Origin: Pseudomonadota bacterium
Lineage (GTDB): Bacteria; Desulfobacterota; Desulfobulbia; Desulfobulbales; Desulfocapsaceae
Length of the DNA stretch: 64,000 nucleotides
Direction of reading: 5' to 3'
Assembly: GCA_018817385.1 (NCBI GenBank)
Contig: JAHIUA010000005.1
Location: 124,001-188,000, forward strand
The translations under genes were made by a program, and so were the position numbers. The notes under the pieces are model-generated. The model was not told the origin of the DNA, did no database searches, and saw only the letters and a program-made list of their open reading frames with translations. Positions 37,852 to 47,922 of this stretch are shown here, in pieces (the first letter of the stretch is position 1; every line of letters starts with the position of its first letter).

Positions 37852-40233
37852 ATGGAAATTAACATAGAAAAACAAAAAGCAGCCCAAGAAAAAGCTAAGG
37901 CTCTGTTAAAACAGCAGGAACAAATCAGGACTCAGCGCCGCTTATCCAAGCTTGTTGCGGATCTTGAACAGGGCCAGAGTGAAGTCCTGTTGAATAATGA
38001 GTTTCTGGAAAATATTCCGCGAATAATGGAGGATTTCTGTCATGCAGACGATCGTGACCATGTAAAATCGCTTTTGGATAAACTTGGCGAATCCGCCTGT
38101 AGTGAAAAGCCTGACCTCCGTGAACGGGCAGTTATGGCCCTGAGTCTTTGTTCAGAGGTGCTTTTTCACTCTGACAAATGCGGTCTCATGGAGGATGTGA
38201 CCAAAATTCTTGTTCGCTGGCTCCGTGTTGAGACTACCTTCCTTTCCTCCTGTAATACCGTATGCAGACAACTCCAGGAAAATGGAATCAGAATGCTGCA
38301 GGAAGGGAGATGGAAAGAGTGTGATTATCTTCTGGAGACCTTTTATCAAATTCAATCTGGACGGTTGAGCAAGAGTAATGCTATTCGTAGTGTGGTGAGC
38401 AGGGCGCAGGAGGCAATGGCTGCCGATTATATTCTGGAAGAGTTGACCCTGGTCTGTTTGAGGGGAAGGGGAGATCGTCGAGAAAATGCGGAAAAAATTC
38501 TTATCCATCTTGGGCGTAAGGCTGCCATTCATCTTCTGGAACACCTTCTTGCCTGTAATGAAAAGGAAGATCGATTCAGATTAATCGGTCTTGTCCCTGC
38601 CACTGGTTATGTTGCTGTATCAGTATTGAAGGAATATCTCAAAAAAGATCTGCCCTGGTATGGTACTCGGAATATCATCCTTATGATTTCTGCCATAAAT
38701 GATCCGGATTTAATTCCTGTGATCATGCCCTGCCTGAAACATAAACATATCCGTGTCCAGCAGCAGGTTGTTGACTGTATCCGTGAGGTTGCCGGTGAAA
38801 ACAAGAAAACCTATCTTCTCTCTGCGCTTTCTCTTGTCAGTGATGAGTTAAAGGCTCAATTGGTTGTCCAACTGGGCCAATTGGGGGGGGGAGGTGTCTC
38901 TGAGGTCTTTCTCGATCTTCTTGCCATTCGTGATACTTTTTCCCCCCACGTACGTGATGAACTCCTAAAAAAGATTATTATCAATCTTCGCTTGAGTACT
39001 TCCATCAGGGCTGTCAATCTTCTCAATATGCTTATTGAAGAGCGTAAAGAAATTTATGATCCAAGTTCGGATTTGGTGGTGGCGGTTGCCAGACAAACCT
39101 TGCATATCCTCAATCCTCGTTTTGGTCAGGAGAAACTTGAAGAACACGTCGAGGTGGTTGAGAAGGAAGCGAAGGAAATAGTCGATTTTGACAACGATCC
39201 TGTGAACAAAAACACTGCCAAAAGAAACCTCCAGCGAGTAAACGAAGAGGTCAATATTCTTCTTGGCAAGGGACAGGTCAGCGAAGCCAGTCTTTTGCTG
39301 TATGAAAAAAGTATAGAGGCTGCAAAAGAGAAAGATTTTGAATATGCTGAAATGCTAAGGGATCGAATATTAGAGGTTGATCCGAATGCCTTGACAGAAG
39401 TGATACGAGCTGGAGAACTGATTGAAGAAGAGCGTTCTTCCGTTATATCCAGCCACCACCTCAGTATCTGGCAAGATCTGTATGATGCTTTAACAACGGA
39501 AGAGTTTAATGCCCTCTACTATATACTTCAGGAAAAAAACTACTCTCCAGGCGAGACTATCGTCGAGCAGGGCATGGCAAAATCCTGTCTGTATTTTATT
39601 AATTCTGGACAGGTAAGGCTTTCCTGTCAGCGTGGCAGGGATGAGATATTTCTTAAGAGAGTGAATCCGGGGGAAATCATAGGGGTTGCACCATTTTTTA
39701 ATGTATCTGTGTGGACTGTCACCCTGACTGCACTGACCAAGACCCAAGTACATGTCCTGGAAAGAGAAAGATTTCTAGAGCTATTGGAAGAGGTTCCCGG
39801 TTTGGAATCCTGTCTCCACGAATACTGCCTTCGTTTAGATACTGTTCCGGAATTGATAAAAATGTCAGGGGATGATCGCAGGCAGGCAGCACGATATCCG
39901 TTGTCATTGCTTGTTAAACATACACTGCTTGATGGGTATGGTAATCCAGGGAAACGAAGTTTTAAGGGGGAGCTTGCAGATATCTCCACAGGAGGACTTT
40001 CATTTTTTATCCGTATTTCTCGCAAGGAAAATGCTCGACTCCTTCTCGGAAGAGGGGTTAGGACGAGTATTAGTCTTGATCAGGGAGATGTTGTGAACTG
40101 TAGTGGGACTATTGTGGCAGTACGTTATCAGCAATATGTTGAAAACGATTATTCTGTACACGTGCAATTTAAGGAACCCATTAAAGCCGGGACGATTAAG
40201 CGAATTGTCGAAATGGCCAAACATAACTCCTAG
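37852..40233 (+). CDS. HEAT-repeat / cNMP-binding / PilZ signalling protein
   Basis: 793 residues from ATG 37852. The start is uncertain: no Shine-Dalgarno is clear, and an in-frame TTG at 37810 exists. N-terminal basic coiled coil, then about 500 residues of HEAT-like helical repeats, a cyclic-nucleotide-binding (CRP-like) domain about 538-665 (SPGETIVEQGMAKSCLYFI, VNPGEIIGVAPFF), and a C-terminal PilZ domain from about 672 with both c-di-GMP signatures (RRQAARYP, then DISTGG near 709). Predicted integrator of cAMP/cGMP and c-di-GMP, cytoplasmic. The cyclase at 32481 could feed it. The next gene begins 4 bp downstream. Confidence 0.85.
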   Translation: MEINIEKQKAAQEKAKALLKQQEQIRTQRRLSKLVADLEQGQSEVLLNNEFLENIPRIMEDFCHADDRDHVKSLLDKLGESACSEKPDLRERAVMALSLCSEVLFHSDKCGLMEDVTKILVRWLRVETTFLSSCNTVCRQLQENGIRMLQEGRWKECDYLLETFYQIQSGRLSKSNAIRSVVSRAQEAMAADYILEELTLVCLRGRGDRRENAEKILIHLGRKAAIHLLEHLLACNEKEDRFRLIGLVPATGYVAVSVLKEYLKKDLPWYGTRNIILMISAINDPDLIPVIMPCLKHKHIRVQQQVVDCIREVAGENKKTYLLSALSLVSDELKAQLVVQLGQLGGGGVSEVFLDLLAIRDTFSPHVRDELLKKIIINLRLSTSIRAVNLLNMLIEERKEIYDPSSDLVVAVARQTLHILNPRFGQEKLEEHVEVVEKEAKEIVDFDNDPVNKNTAKRNLQRVNEEVNILLGKGQVSEASLLLYEKSIEAAKEKDFEYAEMLRDRILEVDPNALTEVIRAGELIEEERSSVISSHHLSIWQDLYDALTTEEFNALYYILQEKNYSPGETIVEQGMAKSCLYFINSGQVRLSCQRGRDEIFLKRVNPGEIIGVAPFFNVSVWTVTLTALTKTQVHVLERERFLELLEEVPGLESCLHEYCLRLDTVPELIKMSGDDRRQAARYPLSLLVKHTLLDGYGNPGKRSFKGELADISTGGLSFFIRISRKENARLLLGRGVRTSISLDQGDVVNCSGTIVAVRYQQYVENDYSVHVQFKEPIKAGTIKRIVEMAKHNS

Positions 40234-40237
40234 TCCA

Positions 40238-41293
40238 ATGTCTGTAGCGGTGACTGCTCCTCTGGCTGAGGATAAAAAGGTAAGTGTCCTTTCCATCCCC
40301 TCACGAGGGGGCTGCAGGGATGCCAGGGCAAAAAAAACCCTGCACTGCAGTCCTCCACTGGCCCTTGCTCCAATGGTTGGCCTCTCTCACAGTGCACTGC
40401 GTCTCCTGATCCTTGAATTAGGTGGAGTCGGGTTGTTTTTCAGTGAGATGCTGTCCGTGACCAGATTACCCATTGAAAACCAGACCGTTTCTCCCTTTCT
40501 CTGTCGTACCGCTGCTGAATATCCTTTCTTTTATCAAATTTTTGTTGCCCCTGGACAGGATATACTTCCCGCGGTCGCCCGCCTCCACTCTCTCGATGCG
40601 CAGGGAATTGACCTCAATCTTGGGTGTCCTGCTCCAGCCTTACGCAAGCAGGGGGCTGGATCTTTCATGGCCCCAGATTTCATTAAAGAGACCGTTGCTT
40701 GTCTGAGGAAGGCAACGGCTCTCCCCATCAGTGCAAAAATTCGTCTCGGGAGTAAGCTGGATGAAAAAAGCCTGGTCTCTTTCTGCAGAATGCTGGAAGG
40801 GGAGGGTGTTGATCTGCTCACCGTTCATGGACGTCTGCAGGGGGAGAAATTTTGCAGAAAGGCCCGTTGGGACTGGATTGGCAAGGTGAAGGCTGCAGTG
40901 AAAGTTCCGGTATTTGCCAATGGCGGTATTTTTACGGTTGCAGATGCCAGCAAATGTCTTGATCAGTCTGGTGCCGATGGACTTATGATTGGCCGGGGGG
41001 CTGTTTCCAGACCTTGGCTCTTTGCCGATATCGCCCGCTCAGTTTATGGGCTTGACATTGGGCCTGTGCCTTCCAAACGAGCAATTTATCTCCGTTTTAT
41101 CGGTCTCTTAATCGAACGTTTCTTGCCTGAAAAGAGACTCGGACGTTTGAAACAATTCAGCCATTATTATGCCCAGAATTTTCGTTTTGGGCATCATCTT
41201 GCATCGGCCATACAGAACAGCAGTTCTCTGGAAGAGGCATCAGAAAGGGCTGTGGCATTCTTTGATGCCCTTGATCGTAATGCATCTTCATAG
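40238..41293 (+). CDS. dus: tRNA-dihydrouridine synthase
   Basis: 351 residues from ATG 40238, placed by its position 4 bp after the previous stop and the absence of plausible protein before it. Dus TIM barrel: LAPMVGLSHSALRLL (FMN), INLGCPAP-type DLNLGCPAPALRKQGAG with the catalytic Cys, LTVHGR, FANGGI and GRGAVSRPWLF. Reduces specific uridines of tRNA using FMN and NADPH. Family DusB/C-like; exact site specificity unassigned. Probably translationally coupled to the PilZ gene. Confidence 0.9.
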   Translation: MSVAVTAPLAEDKKVSVLSIPSRGGCRDARAKKTLHCSPPLALAPMVGLSHSALRLLILELGGVGLFFSEMLSVTRLPIENQTVSPFLCRTAAEYPFFYQIFVAPGQDILPAVARLHSLDAQGIDLNLGCPAPALRKQGAGSFMAPDFIKETVACLRKATALPISAKIRLGSKLDEKSLVSFCRMLEGEGVDLLTVHGRLQGEKFCRKARWDWIGKVKAAVKVPVFANGGIFTVADASKCLDQSGADGLMIGRGAVSRPWLFADIARSVYGLDIGPVPSKRAIYLRFIGLLIERFLPEKRLGRLKQFSHYYAQNFRFGHHLASAIQNSSSLEEASERAVAFFDALDRNASS

Positions 41294-41758
41294 TCTCACT
41301 GTCCGCTGAACTGTCATCATCCAGCAGGTATGTAAAAATGGGTGGCCCACTCTTCTTGCCGGAGGTGTGGTTTCAGCTGCGAATATCCCCCCAGACAATG
41401 AAAATGGACCAACGGATTAGAGCAAGGGGACCTTGGAAATTAGAATTTTCCTTCAAAATCGAGGCATGAGAAAAATTGGACCGCAGGCATTTGTTTGATG
41501 TTTCGTGAAAAATTCTTTTTATAATGAAGAGGTTGAGCGAAAAGGCACTGTTGCCAGGTGGCCGTAAATCTTTTCTGCAGATAACTCAGCTCCTTCAGTG
41601 AACGCACACCTCCTTGTATCTCCGCAAGCTCTCATCACCCATTATCCCGCTTGGGATATTTGCCAAATGGAGTTCGATTGTAAGAAGAAGGTTCTCGGTT
41701 TTTTTAAGAGATATTACAGAGTACTCAATTGAGTTTGAGCTGTGCCAATCGTATTGGC
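41294..41758. other. 465-bp gene-free convergent region
   Basis: Contains the degenerate repeat core ATTTTCCTTCAAAATCGAGG at 41445-41464. No terminator with a clear stem and T-run for dus or murJ, and no ORF with recognisable content. Confidence 0.5.
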
Positions 41759-43453
41759 TCAGTGGCTGAATTTAGCTTTTATTTTTTTGGTGATGGCCGT
41801 GAGCTCCTGGAGCTTCAGGATGTGGAGGAGTGAACCGTACAATCCGGCTGCCGAGATGATGAGGAAGAAGAGTGCACAGCATTCCTGGAGAAGGCTACCG
41901 TCGAGCCAGTCAGCCAGCAGAGTTCTACCCGTGAGCAGAAATGCGGCCATAGCCGTTCCTGCAATGCCTATCTTGACAAGGCCCTTGAGCAGATAGGAAA
42001 CTGAGTAGCCACCTGTCTTCCAATAAAGAACACTACTCAAAAAAACAAAATTAAGCATCATGGAGCAGGAAGTGGAGAGGGCAATTGCCAGGTGCTGCAG
42101 GGAGTCGATGGTCAGGTTGATGATAAGGATGTTGGTAGCAACTGCTAAAAAGGAGGCAATCAAGGGATATTTTGTATTTTCCAGGGCATAGAAGACTGGT
42201 ACCAGAATCTTGTTTGCAGAATAGGCAAAAAGACCAATGGCATATAAGGTCAGGGTGTTGGCGGTTGCAATGGTGTCAATACCCGTAAAAGCACCTCGTT
42301 CAAAGATGATACGGATAACCGGTTCCGAGAGAAGCATCAGGCCGAGGGTTGCAGGAATTGTCAGGCTGAAGACCATGGTCAGGGAAGAGACCATGGTTTC
42401 TCTCATTCCTTGAATGTCTTTTGTGGCAGCATGTTTGGCAAGAATAGGCATGGCGGCAATGGAGAGCGCAACCCCAAAAAGCCCAATGGGAAGTTGAACC
42501 AGACGGAAAGCGTAGTTCAGCCAGGAGACGGAACCTTCGGCACAGGAAGAAGCGAAGTTGGTGTTGATAAAGATATTGATCTGGGTGGGAGAGAGGCCGA
42601 TAACAGCAGGGATCATCAGGGTGACGATACGTTTCAGGCCAGGGTCCTTTAGGCGCAGGCGCGGTGTAAAACGAAAACCGAGCTTTGCAAGTGTGGGAAA
42701 CTGAATGGCCAGTTGGAGTAAACCACCTAGCAGAGTGCCAATGGCCATACCCACTATTGCAGGCTGACCGAACCGGGGAAGGATCAGGGCCAGACTGACT
42801 CCACCGACAATGGAGCCCATATTGAAAAAGGCAGAGGCGATGGCCGGGATGAAAAATTTGCCCCTGGAGTTGAGAATACCCATGACCACTGCAGACAGAG
42901 AAATAAAGACGAGAAAGGGGGTCATGATCCTGGAAAGGAGGATGGTGAGCTCTTTTTTTCCCTCAATTATTGCGAAATCAGCGGCTAATAGATCGATGAG
43001 TGGGTCGGCAAAAAAGATGGTACAGAGGCTGATAAGGGAGAGGAGGATACCAAAAAAAACAAGGACATTGGAGGCCAACAACCAGGTCTCTTCTTTCGTC
43101 CTGTTGGTGTCATAGTCTGTAAATACAGTGATGAAGGCTGCTGACAGGGCACCTTCGGCGAAAAGATCGCGGAGGAGATTGGGGACACGAAAGGCGACGA
43201 CAAAGGCATCGTAGGCCAATCCGGCACCGAACATTCCGGCAAAGATCTGTTCCCTGATCAGACCAAGAACACGGCTGCACATAACAGCGATGGAGACCAT
43301 ACCTGCTGTTTTAGCGATTTTCTCACTCTGGTGGGCTCTTTTTTCCACTGTTGATCCGCTAGAATTATAAAAAAAGGAAGTTTGTCCTGGGGCAGATTCT
43401 CGAGCCAACAGTTTAACCTGTCGAGTGTACAGGTTTTGGTGGGAATTTGCCAC
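41759..43453 (-). CDS. murJ: Lipid II flippase MurJ
   Basis: 564 residues, start GTG 43453 with ACAGGAG upstream. MATE-like MOP superfamily protein with about 14 membrane segments; the N-terminal signature SRVLGLIREQIFAGMFGAG and the later NINIFINTNFAS-type region (PTQINIFINTNFASS) are typical of MurJ. Exports lipid II across the inner membrane. The first 48 residues are an extra soluble extension absent from short MurJ homologues. Confidence 0.92.
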   Translation of the reverse strand: MANSHQNLYTRQVKLLARESAPGQTSFFYNSSGSTVEKRAHQSEKIAKTAGMVSIAVMCSRVLGLIREQIFAGMFGAGLAYDAFVVAFRVPNLLRDLFAEGALSAAFITVFTDYDTNRTKEETWLLASNVLVFFGILLSLISLCTIFFADPLIDLLAADFAIIEGKKELTILLSRIMTPFLVFISLSAVVMGILNSRGKFFIPAIASAFFNMGSIVGGVSLALILPRFGQPAIVGMAIGTLLGGLLQLAIQFPTLAKLGFRFTPRLRLKDPGLKRIVTLMIPAVIGLSPTQINIFINTNFASSCAEGSVSWLNYAFRLVQLPIGLFGVALSIAAMPILAKHAATKDIQGMRETMVSSLTMVFSLTIPATLGLMLLSEPVIRIIFERGAFTGIDTIATANTLTLYAIGLFAYSANKILVPVFYALENTKYPLIASFLAVATNILIINLTIDSLQHLAIALSTSCSMMLNFVFLSSVLYWKTGGYSVSYLLKGLVKIGIAGTAMAAFLLTGRTLLADWLDGSLLQECCALFFLIISAAGLYGSLLHILKLQELTAITKKIKAKFSH

Positions 43454-43680
43454 TGAAACTCCTGTCCTTTTTTGTCTTTCCCTTCTTTCTTGAGGGAATA
43501 TCAGGAATGTTTTCTATATTAGTGAACATGCTTGACTTTCAGGGGAAATATTGAATATATGAGTACTAGTTCATTTTGACTGAGAAGAGAGGATTATACA
43601 ACTTTTCCCTTTGTTGAAAATGGAACTGTAGTTTGTATCGTCAAAATTATGGCACAACCGTTTTCTTCAAGGAGGTACGC

Positions 43681-45741
43681 ATGCAGGATTTCAGTAAGCT
43701 GAGAAACATAGCGATCATTGGACACGGAAGTTGTGGAAAAACCTCTTTGGCAGAAGCCATGTTGTACACAGCCGGTAAAATCAAGCGGTTGGGTAAGGTC
43801 GATGATGGAACTTCGACCCTCGATTTTGAAGAGGAAGAAATTCATCGTAATGTTTCTATTAATACCTCTTTTGATAATTATTCATGGAAAAAGCACACTG
43901 TCTTTCTCATGGATACTCCGGGTGACGACAATTTTATTAACGAAACCCTCATCGCTACTCAGGTTGTAGATGGAGCTGTCTTCATCGTTGGTGCTGTTCT
44001 TGGAGTAAAGGGGCAGACCATCAAATTCGCTGATTTTATTACCGCCAAATCGCTACCCTCCCTTATCATGATCAACAAACTTGATCGTGAACGAGCCGAC
44101 TTTGAACGGACCATAGCCCAGATTAGTGAATCTCTGCCCCTGAATCCAGTTGTTCTTCATATCCCCATTGGAGAAGAGGAGAACTTCCGTGGCTTGGTTG
44201 ATATCATGAGCGGTAAGGCCTATCTTTTTGATGAAAAGGGAAGTGGATTACTCACCGAAACCGATGTTCCTGATGATCTTGTTGCCAAGGTTGCTCTCTA
44301 TCGAGATAACCTGATGGAGAAAGTGGCTGAGACCGATGATGAGCTGATTGAGAAGTTTCTTGAAGATGGTGAACTTTCCCTGGAAGATCTGAAAGCAGGA
44401 TTGAAAAACGGCGTTGCCACTGGGACCATCGTCCCGGTTTGTATAGGTGTCGCCACCCAAAACTTTGGAACTGCAGCACTGCTTGATGCAATCAATGACC
44501 TTCTTCCTTCTCCTCTCGATCGACCGGCAATGGTGGGGCTGGATATGGCAGGAGAACTGATAGAACGAACACACTCAGCCGATGAGAAATTCTCAGCACG
44601 GGTCTTTAAAACCATGGCTGATCCCTATGCCGGTCGCTTGACTATTATTCGTGTCTATTCAGGAACGCTATCCGGAGATTCATTTTATAATTCCAGTAAA
44701 GGCAAGGATGAGCGTTTCGGACATCTTTTTATTCCAGAGGGTAAAGAGCAGCGGCCTGTAGACAGTGCCGGGCCTGGTATGATCGTTGCTGTGGCCAAAC
44801 TGAAAGAAACCACCACTGGAGACACCCTCTGTGATGGCTCTGCACCTATTATCTATGATGACCTTAAGCTGATGGAGCCGGTTATTTCCTATGCGGTGAC
44901 GGGTAATAAGGGTGAGGAAGAAAAACTCTATTCTTCCATTACCAGAATGCTTGATGAAGATCTCACCCTTCGTCTCACCAGAGAGCAGCAGACTGGGGAA
45001 ATTCTTCTTTCAGGAGTTGGCCAGGTCCATCTTGAAGTTGTTGGTTCCAGAATCAAGAGGAAGTTCGGAGTTGAAATGAATCTTGCTCTGCCCAAAGTCC
45101 CATACAAGGAAACTATCAAGGGCAGTACACGGGTACAGGGGAAACACAAAAAACAGAGCGGTGGACGAGGACAGTTTGGTGATTGTACCATTGAAATCAG
45201 TCCGCTTCCCCATGGTGGTGGATTCGAGTTTGAGGATAAGATTGTTGGTGGAGTTATTCCCCAGCAGTACCGTCCTGCCGTTGAGAAAGGTATTCTCGAG
45301 GCCATGGAAAAAGGTGTTTTGGCAGGCTATCCAATGGTAGACATAAAGGTTGCCTTAGTTGATGGTTCCTTTCATGCGGTCGATTCCTCAGAGATGGCTT
45401 TCAAGATTGCCGGGTCGCTGGCTTTCAAAAAGGGGAGTCAGGAAGCCGGGCTAATCCTTTTGGAGCCTTATCTGAATATGACCATCAAGGTTGGAAAGGA
45501 ACATGTTGGTGATATCATGGGTGATCTTAACTCCAGAAGAGGTAAGGTTATGGGCATGGACGCTGATCAGGGACGCGAGGTGATCAACGCCCAGGTTCCC
45601 ATGGCAGAGGTGCTGCGCTATGCCACTGACCTGACGGCAATGACCGGTGGCCTAGGTAGCTTTACGACTTCTTTTTCACATTATGAAGAAGTTCCTCCCC
45701 AGGTGGCCGAAAAAATAGTAGCTGCCTATGCGGCTGAATAA
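43681..45741 (+). CDS. Elongation factor G-like GTPase
   Basis: 686 residues from ATG 43681 with a perfect AGGAGG. Five EF-G domains; the G domain has the P-loop GHGSCGKTSL rather than GHIDAGKT, switch DTPG, and NKLDRERADF for the NKxD site. This pattern fits the secondary EF-G-like (FusA2/EF-G II) subfamily rather than the main fusA, and no rpsL/rpsG/tuf genes are near. mogA follows 14 bp later. Role probably recycling or specialised translocation. Confidence 0.88.
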   Translation: MQDFSKLRNIAIIGHGSCGKTSLAEAMLYTAGKIKRLGKVDDGTSTLDFEEEEIHRNVSINTSFDNYSWKKHTVFLMDTPGDDNFINETLIATQVVDGAVFIVGAVLGVKGQTIKFADFITAKSLPSLIMINKLDRERADFERTIAQISESLPLNPVVLHIPIGEEENFRGLVDIMSGKAYLFDEKGSGLLTETDVPDDLVAKVALYRDNLMEKVAETDDELIEKFLEDGELSLEDLKAGLKNGVATGTIVPVCIGVATQNFGTAALLDAINDLLPSPLDRPAMVGLDMAGELIERTHSADEKFSARVFKTMADPYAGRLTIIRVYSGTLSGDSFYNSSKGKDERFGHLFIPEGKEQRPVDSAGPGMIVAVAKLKETTTGDTLCDGSAPIIYDDLKLMEPVISYAVTGNKGEEEKLYSSITRMLDEDLTLRLTREQQTGEILLSGVGQVHLEVVGSRIKRKFGVEMNLALPKVPYKETIKGSTRVQGKHKKQSGGRGQFGDCTIEISPLPHGGGFEFEDKIVGGVIPQQYRPAVEKGILEAMEKGVLAGYPMVDIKVALVDGSFHAVDSSEMAFKIAGSLAFKKGSQEAGLILLEPYLNMTIKVGKEHVGDIMGDLNSRRGKVMGMDADQGREVINAQVPMAEVLRYATDLTAMTGGLGSFTTSFSHYEEVPPQVAEKIVAAYAAE

Positions 45742-45755
45742 GGAATGAAATCATT

Positions 45756-46262
45756 ATGGATATAGATACCACTCGCTTTTGTTTTGGGGTGCTGACCATG
45801 AGCGACAAAGGGGCTCGTGGGGAACGGGAAGATACCAGTGGTCCCTTTCTGCAACAACTCTTAACGGAACAGGGGTATGTATCAAGGGCGTATGCTATAA
45901 TTCCTGATCAAGTTGAGCGGATAAAAGAAAAATTGATTTCCTGGGTTGATGAGGAAAAGATTGATCTTATTCTCACCACCGGCGGAACAGGGGTCGCCCC
46001 CACTGATGTTACACCTGAAGCCATGCTGGAAGTTATTGAAAAAGAGATTCCTGGTATGGCAGATGCCATGCGGGCAGCAAGTTTGAGAAAGACCCCCAAT
46101 GCAGTTCTTTCCAGAGGTATGGCAGGGATTCGGGGGACGAGTTTGATTATTAATCTTCCCGGCAGTAAAAAAGCAGCCCGGGAAAATATAGAGGTGCTGC
46201 TCCCAGCCCTGGCCCATGCTCTGGATAAAATTCAGGGGGGAACCAGCGACTGTGGGTCTTGA
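45756..46262 (+). CDS. mogA: Molybdenum cofactor MogA/MoaB-type protein
   Basis: 168 residues. MoCF-biosynthesis domain with TMSDKG, the pterin-binding TTGGTGVAPTDVTPEA loop and LPGSKKAA. MogA adenylylates molybdopterin before metal insertion. AAGGAATG precedes the ATG. Follows the EF-G-like gene closely, so probably the same transcript. Confidence 0.9.
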   Translation: MDIDTTRFCFGVLTMSDKGARGEREDTSGPFLQQLLTEQGYVSRAYAIIPDQVERIKEKLISWVDEEKIDLILTTGGTGVAPTDVTPEAMLEVIEKEIPGMADAMRAASLRKTPNAVLSRGMAGIRGTSLIINLPGSKKAARENIEVLLPALAHALDKIQGGTSDCGS

Positions 46263-46310
46263 AAATATCAGATGCTAAAATGAAGGGGAACAACAGTATC
46301 CTGTAATAAA

Positions 46311-46344
46311 AAAAGGCGTATGGTCTCGGACCATACGCCTTTTT
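46311..46344. terminator. Bidirectional intrinsic terminator
   Basis: AAAAGGCGTATGGTC pairs with its complement around TCG and has T-runs in both directions. Serves mogA and the convergent purM. Confidence 0.9.
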
Positions 46345-46373
46345 TCTGTTCCCGGTTTTGGAAATACTGCTTG

Positions 46374-46436
46374 AGGAGCCTGTTGCCCTGCGACATAAAT
46401 CTACTGCAAAGTTATGGCTCAACCTGGCAGACGCCT
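46374..46436 (+). repeat. Internally deleted MITE-like element, copy 3 (63 bp)
   Basis: Left end AGGAGCCTGTTGCCCTGCG plus GACATAAATCTACTGC, and right end CTGGCAGACGCCT, align with the ends of the 164-bp repeat (58485-58648), but the middle is missing and several bases differ. It lies in the purM/mogA intergenic region. Confidence 0.55.
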
Positions 46437-46446
46437 CGGGGGAGAG

Positions 46447-47502
46447 TTAAAAATTCAGGTTTACCTGTTCTCCATCCTCTTCACGAAGAGCGGTGATTTC
46501 TCCGATTATTGCGGCCTCTTCCCCTAATGCTTGGAAATGGTGAATAATGTCGGCCACGGAATCATCATCGACAATAACCATGAGCCCGATCCCCATATTG
46601 AAAGTGCGATACATCTCGTGCCTGGGAACCTCTCCCTTGGTAGCCAGAAAGTCGAAGATAGGCAGAGGCTGCCAGCGGTCGCAGTTTATTTCAGCCTTAC
46701 AGCCCTTGGGCAGGATCCGGGGAATATTATCAATAAATCCTCCTCCGGTATTGTGAACCATGCCGTTGAGCTTATAGTGTTTGAGGACTCCAAGTACTGA
46801 CTGGACGTATATCCTGGTGGGTTTGAGCAGCTCTTCACCCAGTGTGCATCCGAGTTCATCTATGTACTGGTCTACACTGAGACCAAGATCCTGGAAGCAT
46901 ATTTTACGGACTAAGGAAAATCCGTTGGAATGGAGACCAGAGGATTTGAGACCTATAATCTTATTACCAACTTTGATCCCTGAGCCATCGATAATCTTAT
47001 CACGATCACCAATGCCAACCACAAAACCGGCAAGGTCGTAATCTCCTTTCTTGTAGAGTCCGGGCATTTCCGCAGTTTCACCGCCAACTAAGGAACATTT
47101 GGCTTGTATGCATCCTTCGGCAATACCTCTGACCACTTCGGTGGCCACATCCAGTTCCAGTTTGCCGACCGAGAAATAGTCCAGGAAACAGAGGGGCTTG
47201 GCTCCGCCTACAATGATGTCATTAACGCACATGGCCACCAGATCGATGCCGATGGTATCATGTTTGTTGCAAAGTTGGGCAATGACCAGCTTTGTGCCCA
47301 CACCATCAGTGGATGTCACCAAAACCGGGTTTTTGTAGGTATTGGTGTCTATGGCAAAAAGGCTGGAAAAACCGCCGATATCATTCAGGACCCCTCGCTG
47401 ATGCGTAGAGCTGACGATGTCTTTGATTCCCTGGACAAAGCTGTTGCCTTTGTCGATGTCGACCCCGGCTTCGCTATATTTTGATTGTTTTGCTGAGCTC
47501 AT
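46447..47502 (-). CDS. purM: Phosphoribosylformylglycinamidine cyclo-ligase
   Basis: 351 residues, standard length. PurM signatures: STDGVGTKL, CVNDIIVGGAKPLCFLDY, LVGGETAEMPG and the C-terminal GIGLMVIV. Catalyses ATP-dependent closure of FGAM to AIR in purine synthesis. Alone, with no other pur gene adjacent. Weak Shine-Dalgarno. Confidence 0.95.
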   Translation of the reverse strand: MSSAKQSKYSEAGVDIDKGNSFVQGIKDIVSSTHQRGVLNDIGGFSSLFAIDTNTYKNPVLVTSTDGVGTKLVIAQLCNKHDTIGIDLVAMCVNDIIVGGAKPLCFLDYFSVGKLELDVATEVVRGIAEGCIQAKCSLVGGETAEMPGLYKKGDYDLAGFVVGIGDRDKIIDGSGIKVGNKIIGLKSSGLHSNGFSLVRKICFQDLGLSVDQYIDELGCTLGEELLKPTRIYVQSVLGVLKHYKLNGMVHNTGGGFIDNIPRILPKGCKAEINCDRWQPLPIFDFLATKGEVPRHEMYRTFNMGIGLMVIVDDDSVADIIHHFQALGEEAAIIGEITALREEDGEQVNLNF

Positions 47503-47651
47503 TTTCTTATTGTATTTGCTGATCGAGAGAGGTTGGAAATATTTACACTATCTTAATAAGTGTCTAGTAAAATTGCAAGAGGGTGGGGGCAGAAGATTAC
47601 CTGCCCTCCTCGGTTATGCTACTATAATAACAGATTGATGGGGAAAGGGTT

Positions 47652-47852
47652 ATGAAAATATTATTTCTGTTGGTGGGAATGGTTCTGATACTGGAAGGTA
47701 TGCCTTATGTGGCATTTCCGGATTCCATGCGTGAGTGGTTGAAAAAGGTGAGTGAAATGAAATCGGAGCATCTGCGGATGCTTGGCCTTCTTGCCATGTC
47801 TTCCGGTCTGATGATATGCTGGTTTGTCCAGCGCAGTGGCTATTTTCAGTGA
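47652..47852 (+). CDS. DUF2065 small membrane protein
   Basis: 66 residues: helix 1 (about 3-20), a charged loop (REWLKKVSEMKSEHLR), helix 2 (about 43-60). This is the usual DUF2065 form (IEGxxYxxFP-like LEGMPYVAFP). GGGGAAAGG precedes the ATG. Inner membrane; function unknown. Runs convergent with the TPR-methyltransferase gene. Confidence 0.8.
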   Translation: MKILFLLVGMVLILEGMPYVAFPDSMREWLKKVSEMKSEHLRMLGLLAMSSGLMICWFVQRSGYFQ

Positions 47853-47922
47853 GGGAATTTGTCATTTTTTATTTTGGAGAGAATCCTTTTGTGTTAGCTG
47901 CAAGGGCCAGATGCGTATCTTT

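Noticed and set aside
46150-46422. 90-codon minus-strand ORF
   Set aside because: Covers a terminator and the mogA 3' end; shadow.
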